NCBI GenBank assembly: GCA_027046105.1
Contig: JALTZQ010000073.1
Coordinates: 1 to 18,755 of the forward strand
DNA: 18,755 nucleotides
From: Pyrodictiaceae archaeon
GTDB taxonomy: Archaea; Thermoproteota; Thermoprotei_A; Sulfolobales; Pyrodictiaceae
Direction: 5' to 3'
The stretch's first letter is position 1. Each line of letters starts with the position of its first letter. The translations under genes were made by a program, and so were the position numbers. Positions 1-6,737 of this stretch are shown here, in pieces. The notes under the pieces are model-generated. The model made no database searches. It saw only the letters and a list, made by a program, of their open reading frames with translations, and was not told the origin of the DNA.

Positions 1-1269
1 GAGAAAGGCTACAAGACGATGCCCGAAAGAGGCCCATTAACAATCAATGTTCCTGGAATGGTTGATGGACTCTACATCCTATGGCGAAGACACGGCACTT
101 TTGAGTGGAAGGAACTAGTGAAGACTGCTATTGAGGCGGCAAAGAAGGGGTTTGGAGTAACACCTAGCCTAGCATCAGCAATAAATCGTTTATGCAAAGA
201 TGTTCTCAATAAAGATCCAGGCTCTATAGAAACGTATTGCAAGAACAGTGTTAGCGTTGGCTCACCACTAGCCTTCCGTGGCCTTGCAAGGGCATTAGAA
301 ATGGTAGCAGAGGATCCTAGAACCTTCTACGATGGTGATATAGCTGAAAAAATAGTTAGTTATGTAGAGTCACGTGGCGGTGTTCTAAGCATAGATGATT
401 TACGTGCATATCACGCATTACCTGGCGAAGCCATATCGATTACATACCGTGGGCTACGTATCTATGAGATGCCTCCACCAACACAGGGCATTACTAGCCT
501 ACATGTTCTAAGGCTTCTCGAAGACTATGATCTCTCCAAAATACCTCCTTCTAGTACCGAGAGGGTAAAATTGCATTTGGAAGCCTACTATGCAGCGTAC
601 TGGGCACGAGACAATTATGTTACGGATCCACGATACATGAAGGTTAGCGTTGGAGAACTACTTAGCCATAAGTTCATTGAAGAAATGAAAAATAGTCGTA
701 GGCTACCTATGCCCCAGCAAGGTGATGGAGATACAACATTTTTTGCAGTAGTGGATAGGGATGGAATGATGATAGCTGGTATTCAAAGCCTCTTTCACCC
801 CTTCGGCTCTGGCGTCACCGAACCATTTTACCAAATAACATTGAATAATAGGGCCCAGAGTTTTAGCTTAGACCCAAATCATGCCAATAGCCTAGAGCCT
901 GGCAAGAAGACTATGCATACCCTTTCGGCAATGATAGTCCGGGACGATAAGAAAGTGTACACTATAGGTTTATCGGGTGGACACTTTAGACCACAACTCC
1001 ACAGCCTAATACTCACGAATATCGTTGACTATAGGATGGGGTTCCATGAGGCCCTTGACTACCCCCGTTTCATATGGTACCCAGGCACCAGGAGACTAAG
1101 AGCCGAGGAGGGATTAGACGTAGCCATTAATGGCTATAGTACTGAGAAAGCTAAGTATCCATCAAGGCTAGGCGTGGCCGCTATAGCAGTCATTAACGAG
1201 GAAACAGGGTTACTGGAGGCCTACACTGATATCCGTGGCGATGGAATACCTATCGGTTTACCCTCCTAG
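1..1269 (+). CDS. Gamma-glutamyltransferase-like Ntn hydrolase, 5'-truncated
   Basis: The reading frame is open to the left edge, so the N-terminus (roughly 100 residues by family length) lies outside the window. The visible part covers most of the large subunit, including a PPTQGITSLHVL segment typical of the family, and the whole small subunit. The expected self-cleavage site is GDGD|TTFFAVVD, with the nucleophile Thr codon at 733-735. Later landmarks are FGSGV, LNNR, PGKKTMHTLSAM, SGGHFRPQ and YPRFIW. Family members mature by autocleavage and act on gamma-glutamyl or other amide bonds, often outside the cell. Against E. coli GGT the Ntn core is kept, but the glutamate-contact positions Asn411, Gln430, Asp433, Ser462 and Ser463 read Phe, Arg, Ser, His and Thr. 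That pattern matches the divergent YwrD-like branch, so the true substrate is open. An amino-acid ABC transporter follows on the same strand, which fits a role in nutrient scavenging (inference). Confidence 0.88.
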   Translation, partial: EKGYKTMPERGPLTINVPGMVDGLYILWRRHGTFEWKELVKTAIEAAKKGFGVTPSLASAINRLCKDVLNKDPGSIETYCKNSVSVGSPLAFRGLARALEMVAEDPRTFYDGDIAEKIVSYVESRGGVLSIDDLRAYHALPGEAISITYRGLRIYEMPPPTQGITSLHVLRLLEDYDLSKIPPSSTERVKLHLEAYYAAYWARDNYVTDPRYMKVSVGELLSHKFIEEMKNSRRLPMPQQGDGDTTFFAVVDRDGMMIAGIQSLFHPFGSGVTEPFYQITLNNRAQSFSLDPNHANSLEPGKKTMHTLSAMIVRDDKKVYTIGLSGGHFRPQLHSLILTNIVDYRMGFHEALDYPRFIWYPGTRRLRAEEGLDVAINGYSTEKAKYPSRLGVAAIAVINEETGLLEAYTDIRGDGIPIGLPS

Positions 1270-1324
1270 GATGTTATTTCTCAGAGCCAAAACATGTAAC
1301 TAAACTAGTTGACAATCACGTTCT

Positions 1325-1359
1325 CTTGACTCCAATGAGGCGGTTTTGATCGCGTCAAG
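1325..1359. repeat. Inverted repeat between the GGT-like gene and the binding-protein gene
   Basis: CTTGAC (1325-1330) pairs with GTCAAG (1354-1359). An inner GCG (1340-1342) pairs with CGC (1351-1353) directly next to the outer arm, leaving a 9-nt bulge on the left side only. It may be a weak transcript-end structure or a protein site. No T tract follows, so I do not call it a terminator. Confidence 0.3.
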
Positions 1360-1400
1360 GCGTAGCCCACGGTAAGATGAGGAGATAGTAATAGGACAAA

Positions 1401-1408
1401 CTTAAAAG
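1401..1408 (+). promoter_or_regulatory. TATA-like box for the binding-protein gene
   Basis: CTTAAAAG lies 27-34 bases before the GTG start at 1436, which would place transcription start at about 1430, just ahead of the coding region. A GGAGGG ribosome site at 1425-1430 has a spacing of 5 to that GTG. The transcript is therefore either almost leaderless or starts slightly earlier than predicted. Confidence 0.45.
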
Positions 1409-1435
1409 CCCCATACCCCCTAGTGGAGGGCAGAG

Positions 1436-2815
1436 GTGCTTTCCATGAAGCGCACAACAGTTGTGGCTCTAGGAGTAATTGTAGTCCTTGTCCTAGTAGG
1501 TATAGCTGCATGGTTCCTAGCCCAGCAAGCACCACCCGAAAAGCCTGCTACAGAGACTCCAGCAGCTCCATCACCTAGCCCAACACCATCACCAACAACA
1601 TCTCCAACAACAGTCATTACACCTATCGAGACACCCTCCGCAACAACGATCGTTGCTGGAGCCACAGCTGAAGGCCTCCCCAAGGAGATACCTATTGGTC
1701 TAGCCATAGCTGTTAGTGGCGGTTATGCCGTAGACGGTCCACGTAGGCTTAAGGGAGCCCTCCTAGCAATAGAGGAAATGAATGCTCTCCTCGAGCGTGT
1801 AGGCGCGCCATTCAGGTTTAAGCCAATACACGAGGATACTAAGGCGAATCCACAAGAGGCAGTCAACGTGGTAAAGAGGTTTATTAGCCAGGGCATACAG
1901 GTCATCATAGGCCCTCTATCCACTAGTGAGACTGCAGCAGTAATGCCCATTGTAAACAAGGAACAGGTCGTGGTGATAAGCCCAAGTAGTACAGGTAAAG
2001 CAGCTGCATTCCCAGACGACTACGTGTTTAGAATGCCTCCACCAGACACTGCGCAGGGGCCAGCCATAGGCAAGCTAATATATCAATTGGGCTATAGGAA
2101 GCTCGTAATAATAGCAAGAAACGACGACTATGGTAAGGGGCTAGCAGATCTAGTCAAGCAGACCTTCGAACAGCTAGGAGGCAAGGTCGAAGTTATACTG
2201 TACCATCCAGAGAAGCCCGATCTAAGCGAGGAGGTAAACATGCTTGCAACCAAGGTAGCAAACTTTGGTGCTGACGAACAAACAGCTGTGCTAATAATAG
2301 CTTTCGACAACGATGGTAGACAGATTATTGAGCGCGCTTCAAAGATAGACGTCCTTGGCAAAGTTAGATGGTTCGGCCCTGACGCCCTTGGTAGAAAGAC
2401 GTTCGTTGAAGTCCCTGAGGTAGCCTCATTCCTCTCCAAGGTCAAGATACTTATAACAAGACCCGCCATTGCAAGAAACCCCGTAACAGAACACTTCGAG
2501 AAAGCCTATGAGGAGAAGTATGGCGAGAAGCCAACACCATATGCATACTATGCTTACGACGCAGCATGGGTTGCAATGTTAAGTGTCCTAGCGGCAGGCA
2601 AGTACGATGGCAAGGCTATCAAGGAGGTACTACCAATAGTAGCCTTCCATTACATGGGCGCTACTGGTCACAAGATACTTGATGAGAATGGAGATGCTGC
2701 AATAGCCGATTACACCATAACAACAATAGTGGAGACGCCGGAAGGCTATAAGTTTAAAGACATTGGAATATGGCGTGGCTCAACCGACCAAGTCGAATGG
2801 TTCGAAGAAACATAG
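1436..2815 (+). CDS. Branched-chain/hydrophobic amino-acid ABC transporter, substrate-binding protein (LivJ/K type)
   Basis: This is a 459-residue type I periplasmic-binding-protein fold (Peripla_BP_6 family). Residues 7-29 form one hydrophobic membrane helix and residues 30-80 a Pro/Thr/Ser linker; the ligand-binding domain starts near residue 83 (IPIGLAIAVSGGYAVDGPRR) and carries the family's GPLSTSE and SPSSTGKAAAF segments. There is no lipobox cysteine, so the protein is probably held by its uncleaved N-terminal helix, with the linker (possibly O-glycosylated, as in other crenarchaea) spanning the pseudoperiplasm. I chose the GTG at 1436 because GGAGGG sits 5 bases ahead; the ATG at 1445 would put that site 14 bases away. 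The two ATPase and two permease genes that follow complete the transporter. The family binds Leu/Ile/Val, other amino acids or amides, and the ligand cannot be read from sequence alone. Confidence 0.93.
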   Translation: MLSMKRTTVVALGVIVVLVLVGIAAWFLAQQAPPEKPATETPAAPSPSPTPSPTTSPTTVITPIETPSATTIVAGATAEGLPKEIPIGLAIAVSGGYAVDGPRRLKGALLAIEEMNALLERVGAPFRFKPIHEDTKANPQEAVNVVKRFISQGIQVIIGPLSTSETAAVMPIVNKEQVVVISPSSTGKAAAFPDDYVFRMPPPDTAQGPAIGKLIYQLGYRKLVIIARNDDYGKGLADLVKQTFEQLGGKVEVILYHPEKPDLSEEVNMLATKVANFGADEQTAVLIIAFDNDGRQIIERASKIDVLGKVRWFGPDALGRKTFVEVPEVASFLSKVKILITRPAIARNPVTEHFEKAYEEKYGEKPTPYAYYAYDAAWVAMLSVLAAGKYDGKAIKEVLPIVAFHYMGATGHKILDENGDAAIADYTITTIVETPEGYKFKDIGIWRGSTDQVEWFEET

Positions 2816-2859
2816 GTTCAACAACCAAGCGGCAACAATACTTGTCCTACCCTAGGTTT

Positions 2860-2871
2860 GGTTTTTATCCC
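2860..2871 (+). terminator. T-tract after the binding-protein gene (or TATA-like box)
   Basis: GGTTTTTATCCC lies 45 bases after the stop codon. Archaeal termination usually needs only a U-rich tract, so this can end the binding-protein transcript. The same kind of sequence can also act as a TATA box, and the two readings cannot be separated here. Confidence 0.3.
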
Positions 2872-2897
2872 TATAACCACGCGGTGGGCCGTCAATT

Positions 2898-2906
2898 GTT
2901 TTTAGA
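2898..2906 (+). promoter_or_regulatory. TATA-like box for the livGFHM-type operon
   Basis: GTTTTTAGA lies 79-87 bases before the ATG at 2985, giving a predicted transcription start near 2928 and a leader of about 55 bases. The leader contains a GAGGG ribosome site (2971-2975) and a 9-base direct repeat. A separate promoter would let the membrane and ATPase genes be expressed at a different level from the binding protein. Confidence 0.35.
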
Positions 2907-2952
2907 GGCCTACAGCGTAACCTCCCCTTCTCGTAGGATCCCGGTACCGCAT

Positions 2953-2983
2953 GTACATAGCTACGGCTTTGAGGGTACATAGC
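2953..2983 (+). repeat. Direct repeat GTACATAGC x2 just before the first ATPase gene
   Basis: GTACATAGC occurs at 2953-2961 and again at 2975-2983, one base before the start codon at 2985. The period is 22 bases, about two helical turns. The second copy lies between the ribosome site and the start codon. Confidence 0.6.
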
Positions 2984-2984
2984 C

Positions 2985-3767
2985 ATGGCTAGAAGGATGG
3001 CATTGAGGACAGTGGATTTGAAGAAATACTTTGGTGGTATAAGGGCACTTGATGGTGTAAGTATTGAGATAAGGGAGGGTGAGTTCGTAGGACTCATAGG
3101 GCCCAATGGTAGTGGTAAAACAACGCTCTTCAATGTCATATCTGGTGTCTATAAGCCCGACGATGGAAGAGTCTATCTTTACGAACAAGATGTGACCGGG
3201 TTGCCGCCCCATAAGTTGTTCCAGCTAGGTCTTGTGAGAAGCTTCCAAATACCAAGGCTGTGGATGAACATGACAGTCGTTGAGAACACTGCCACGGCGT
3301 CCCGTGAAAGAATTGGTGCAGGACCTCTATCATCAGTACTACAGAGGAGAAGATGGAAACAATGGGAGCAGGATGAGTCTGAGAAAGGGCTTGCGGGTAA
3401 AGTTTTCAGTACCCTGGATAGACTCACGCTTACACGTGTATTGCTCAATCCCGCCCATAGTGTTAGTGGTGGCCAAATGAAGCTGACAGATATTTCTAGG
3501 GCACTCGTAGGCGAGGCCCGTGTTCTACTCTTAGACGAGCCTACTGCTGGTGTTGCTCCAGCTCTTTCCCGCGATATTTTCCGTGTATTAGAGGCTTTAA
3601 ACCGTGAGGGACTCACCATCTTCGTTATCGAGCACCGTCTAGAAGTATTGTTCGACTTTGTTGAGAGAGTTATTGTGATGCATGAAGGTAGGGTTCTCAC
3701 AGAAGGTCCTCCAGAAAAAGTCGCTGATGATCCGCGCGTACTTGACGCCTACCTAGGCTCTGCATGA
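2985..3767 (+). CDS. Branched-chain amino-acid type ABC transporter, ATP-binding protein (LivG type)
   Basis: A 260-residue ABC ATPase. Visible motifs are Walker A GPNGSGKT (39-46), the signature VSGGQ (160-164), Walker B VLLLDEP (180-186) and the H-loop VIEHRLE. It energises uptake together with the second ATPase and the two permeases downstream, at the cytoplasmic face of the membrane. LivG-type proteins are longer than LivF-type ones and have the helical insert seen here between Walker A and the signature (about residues 100-145). The ATG at 2985 has a GAGGG ribosome site 9 bases upstream; an in-frame ATG at 2997 has a purine stretch too close to serve. The TGA stop is embedded in the ribosome site of the next gene, which suggests translational coupling. 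Confidence 0.95.
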   Translation: MARRMALRTVDLKKYFGGIRALDGVSIEIREGEFVGLIGPNGSGKTTLFNVISGVYKPDDGRVYLYEQDVTGLPPHKLFQLGLVRSFQIPRLWMNMTVVENTATASRERIGAGPLSSVLQRRRWKQWEQDESEKGLAGKVFSTLDRLTLTRVLLNPAHSVSGGQMKLTDISRALVGEARVLLLDEPTAGVAPALSRDIFRVLEALNREGLTIFVIEHRLEVLFDFVERVIVMHEGRVLTEGPPEKVADDPRVLDAYLGSA

Positions 3768-3779
3768 GGTGACCCCTCA

Positions 3780-4508
3780 TTGAACGTGAAAGTCCTTGAG
3801 ACAATACGCTTGAGTGGCGGCTATGCAGATGTACCGATAATCGAAGACGTAAGTATGCACGTTGATCGAGGTGAAATCGTTGCCCTTGTAGGCCCTAATG
3901 GCGCTGGCAAAAGCACACTCCTGAAGACCATATACGGTGTAGCAAAGGTGTTTAATGGCAAGGTTATTTTCGATTCGAGCGACGTTACTAAACTACCACC
4001 AGAAAAGAAGACTATGCTAGGGATGGCTTTTGTCCCGCAAACCGACAATATATTCCCCGATCTGACTGTTGAGGAAAATCTTGAGATGGGTGCCTACCTT
4101 GTTCGCGATGAGAACCGTATACGGGACGCTATGGAGACAGTATTCAATATCTTCCCCATACTCAAGAGGTTCCGTAAGATGCTTGCAGGATCACTTAGTG
4201 GTGGCCAACAGAGAATGGTCGCAGTTGGTAGAGCATTAATGACTAGACCAAAAATACTGCTTTTAGACGAGCCTACTGCTGGTTTAGCCCCAAAAATAGC
4301 TATAGAGCTCCTCGACGTATTGAAGAGGATACGCGAAGAGACTGGTATACCGATTCTTATCGTTGAACAACATGCAAGAAGAGCACTAGAGCTCTCCGAT
4401 AGGGGCTATGTGCTTGTCTATGGAAGGGTTGCTGTTGAAGGTACTGGTGAGGAGATACTTTCGCGACCAGATCTCCAGAGACTATTCCTGGGAGTCCATG
4501 GGCGCTAG
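3780..4508 (+). CDS. Branched-chain amino-acid type ABC transporter, ATP-binding protein (LivF type)
   Basis: A 242-residue ABC ATPase, the partner of the LivG-type protein. Motifs are Walker A GPNGAGKS (38-45), a Q-loop region VPQTDNIFPDLTVEEN, signature LSGGQQR, Walker B LLLDEPTAGLAP and the H-loop IVEQHAR. I chose the TTG at 3780 because GAGGTGA (3766-3772) lies 7 bases ahead and overlaps the previous stop codon; GTG 3786 is an in-frame alternative two codons later. The length and the LSGGQQRMVAVGRALM segment are typical of LivF. It is co-transcribed with its neighbours, with gaps of 12 and 18 bases. Confidence 0.95.
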   Translation: MNVKVLETIRLSGGYADVPIIEDVSMHVDRGEIVALVGPNGAGKSTLLKTIYGVAKVFNGKVIFDSSDVTKLPPEKKTMLGMAFVPQTDNIFPDLTVEENLEMGAYLVRDENRIRDAMETVFNIFPILKRFRKMLAGSLSGGQQRMVAVGRALMTRPKILLLDEPTAGLAPKIAIELLDVLKRIREETGIPILIVEQHARRALELSDRGYVLVYGRVAVEGTGEEILSRPDLQRLFLGVHGR

Positions 4509-4526
4509 GCTATGGGGTGAAGCATT

Positions 4527-5471
4527 GTGTTGAGTGAGGGCCTATTCTATGGAACTATTGGTGCTATACTGAATGGGCTTCTTATAGGTAGTCTCTATGG
4601 TTTAATGGCATTGGGGCTTACACTCATCTATCGTGTCACAAAAGTTCCCAATTTCGCGTACGCGGAGTACATAACCTATGGAGGCTATGCTGCCTATGCT
4701 GCAGCAGTACTAGCGCCAGGTCTAGAAGGTATTGTACTTGCTGTACTCGCTGCTTTAGCTATTGGAGCAGCTATCTCGCTTGCTAGCGATGAACTAGGGT
4801 TTAAGCCTTTATGGAAGAGGGGCGCGACGCCACTACAGCTACTCGTAGCCTCTATTGGCATAGGGCTAGCGCTGCGCTACGGCTTGCTAGGTGTTGTTGT
4901 ATTGATTGTTGGTAGTAGGTACTTGGAGGTAGCAACACCCCAGAGAAGCATAACGCTATTCAGCCTGGGAGGGCTTGCATCATTTACTACAGCACATGCA
5001 CTAGCAATACTCGCCGCTCTAGTGCTAGCCGTTGGATTATGGTTCATGTTTACTAGGACACGAATAGGTAAAGCTATGAGAGCTACTGCTAGTAATCCAA
5101 CACTGGCACGAATATCAGGCATTAACATCTTCCTTATCAGAAGACTGACATGGATAATTGCTGGTGCACTGGCGGGCTTCTCTGGATTCATCTATGCATA
5201 CTATAATGTTGTTAACCCAGAAAGTGGGTGGCTTATGTTGCTATGGATCTTCTCTGCCGCTATTATGGGTGGTTTTACCTTCTTTGGTGTAATGATAGCT
5301 GGGCTTATACTAGGCCTAGCCCAGCACGTGATAAGCTTCTATAGCGACATCTTCCTAGGTATTGGCGCACAATACTCGCCCGTCATAGCACTAGTGACTA
5401 TGGTCTTAGTACTCATGTTCAAACCTGAGGGTGTTATACGTATGGAGGCCTTAGCTGTAAGGAGGGCGTAA
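4527..5471 (+). CDS. Branched-chain amino-acid type ABC transporter, permease (LivH type)
   Basis: A 314-residue, very hydrophobic protein with about eight membrane segments. The N-terminal IYRVTKVPNFAYAEYITYGG stretch matches the LivH family segment that usually reads NFAHGEF. The cytoplasmic coupling loop is RTRIGKAMRATASNPTLARI followed by a Gly/Ala-rich helix, as expected for contact with the ATPases. With the next gene it forms the transmembrane channel. The GTG at 4527 has GGGGTGA (4514-4520) 6 bases upstream; TTG 4530 is the next codon. The stop codon is followed after 3 bases by the next start. Confidence 0.93.
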   Translation: MLSEGLFYGTIGAILNGLLIGSLYGLMALGLTLIYRVTKVPNFAYAEYITYGGYAAYAAAVLAPGLEGIVLAVLAALAIGAAISLASDELGFKPLWKRGATPLQLLVASIGIGLALRYGLLGVVVLIVGSRYLEVATPQRSITLFSLGGLASFTTAHALAILAALVLAVGLWFMFTRTRIGKAMRATASNPTLARISGINIFLIRRLTWIIAGALAGFSGFIYAYYNVVNPESGWLMLLWIFSAAIMGGFTFFGVMIAGLILGLAQHVISFYSDIFLGIGAQYSPVIALVTMVLVLMFKPEGVIRMEALAVRRA

Positions 5472-5474
5472 ACC

Positions 5475-6569
5475 ATGGAGGGGATTACTGGTATTGTGGT
5501 TCAGTACGTGATACTCTACAGTGTCTACGCCATACTAGCGCTTAGCTTTAACCTAGAGTATGGTTTTGGAGGCATACCCAATTTCGGCAAAGTACTCTTC
5601 GTGAGTCTTGGTGCGTACGCTGCTGGGGGCCTCACAGCATACATCGTCGTGAGTATGGGTGCCACTGCGTTAGGTATCACTGTTGAGGCTGAAGGAATGC
5701 CTGCCTACTGTACTGGTGCAGGTAAGACAGTCATGACACTAGCCGTAACGGAGGGGGTCATAGGACCTGCAATGTTGTTCCTTCTATTCATAACAGCACT
5801 CATCGTGGCTACATTGGTAGGAATGGTATCCGGGATCATTGCCAGCTATCCCGCACTTAGGCTAGGTGGCGACTTCCTCGCAATAACCCTGCTTGCTCTC
5901 GGCGAAGTAGTGAGATTGATAGTGTACAACAGTGAATGGCCTGCATGCAGCTTTAATGGCATCTCTGGTGTACCTGGGCCATTTGCATGGCTCCCTGCCT
6001 GGAGTGATGCAGCCTATGCTGCTCTCGCAGTAGGACTACTTCTAATGGTGTTCCTCTACGTAGAACTAGCAACCAATAGTCCGTGGGGGCGAGCGTTAAA
6101 GGCTATGAGGGACGATGAGGTAGCTGGCGAAGTCTATGGCTACAATATTCCAAGACTAAGAATGCAGGCTCTTGCAGTAGGCTCTGCTATAGCTGGTCTA
6201 GCTGGCGCTATACTCACATTCTACTCTGGCAACGTTAATGCCAACACATATAAGCCCGACCTAACATTCATGGTCATAGCTGCTACAATGCTTGGTGGTG
6301 CAGCAAACAACATAGGTGCACTCCTTGGTGCAGCTATCATAACCGGGTTAGAGGTATTCTTCAACCCTAGCTCACTAGAAGCACTAGGAGTAACACTACC
6401 ACAAAACATAGCACTAGCAATGCCATACATGAAGTATGTTGTAATGGGATTGATAATTGTTAGTGTACTATTGTTCCGGCCACAAGGTATACTGCCAGAA
6501 AAACCACTAAGAGTACCGCTAGTTGAGAAGGCTAGACAAAAACTACTAGAGGCTAGGGAGAACCAGTAG
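5475..6569 (+). CDS. Branched-chain amino-acid type ABC transporter, permease (LivM type)
   Basis: A 364-residue membrane protein and the second channel subunit. The N-terminal LNLEYGFGGIPNFGKVLFVS matches the LivM-type segment that more often reads GYAGQLSLGH. The coupling loop SPWGRALKAMRDDEVAGEVY is a strong LivM match (family form: PxGRALxAIRDDExAA). A loop at about residues 60-85 contains a Cys and is longer than in many bacterial LivM proteins. GGAGGG at 5461-5466 lies 8 bases before the ATG. This is the last gene of the transporter operon; a T5 tract follows about 20 bases after the stop. Confidence 0.93.
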   Translation: MEGITGIVVQYVILYSVYAILALSFNLEYGFGGIPNFGKVLFVSLGAYAAGGLTAYIVVSMGATALGITVEAEGMPAYCTGAGKTVMTLAVTEGVIGPAMLFLLFITALIVATLVGMVSGIIASYPALRLGGDFLAITLLALGEVVRLIVYNSEWPACSFNGISGVPGPFAWLPAWSDAAYAALAVGLLLMVFLYVELATNSPWGRALKAMRDDEVAGEVYGYNIPRLRMQALAVGSAIAGLAGAILTFYSGNVNANTYKPDLTFMVIAATMLGGAANNIGALLGAAIITGLEVFFNPSSLEALGVTLPQNIALAMPYMKYVVMGLIIVSVLLFRPQGILPEKPLRVPLVEKARQKLLEARENQ

Positions 6570-6590
6570 CTCATGCATTGATAACCTAGT

Positions 6591-6600
6591 GTTTTTCTCC
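6591..6600 (+). terminator. U-tract terminator after the transporter operon
   Basis: A T5 run (6592-6596) in GTTTTTCTCC lies 22 bases after the last permease stop codon. A new promoter-like sequence follows, which supports ending the operon here. No strong hairpin precedes it, which is usual for archaeal terminators. Confidence 0.4.
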
Positions 6601-6669
6601 CAAGTACACTCATTCTTATGGCATCTGCCAGGTTCCATTTTAACCTAATGTGGGGTCTACTCAAAACAC

Positions 6670-6678
6670 TAAAATATT
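6670..6678 (+). promoter_or_regulatory. TATA-like box for the aminomutase gene
   Basis: TAAAATATT gives a predicted transcription start near 6700. The leader then contains GGAAGGAGAGGG (6715-6726), a strong ribosome site 11 bases before the ATG at 6738. A short AGGTT/AACCT inverted repeat (6630-6634 and 6642-6646) lies about 25 bases upstream of the box and could be a regulator site, but it is too short to rely on. Confidence 0.45.
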
Positions 6679-6737
6679 GCAGAGCAGAGAATTCACCATA
6701 TACGTTAGCTGCGTGGAAGGAGAGGGAAGACTAGCTC

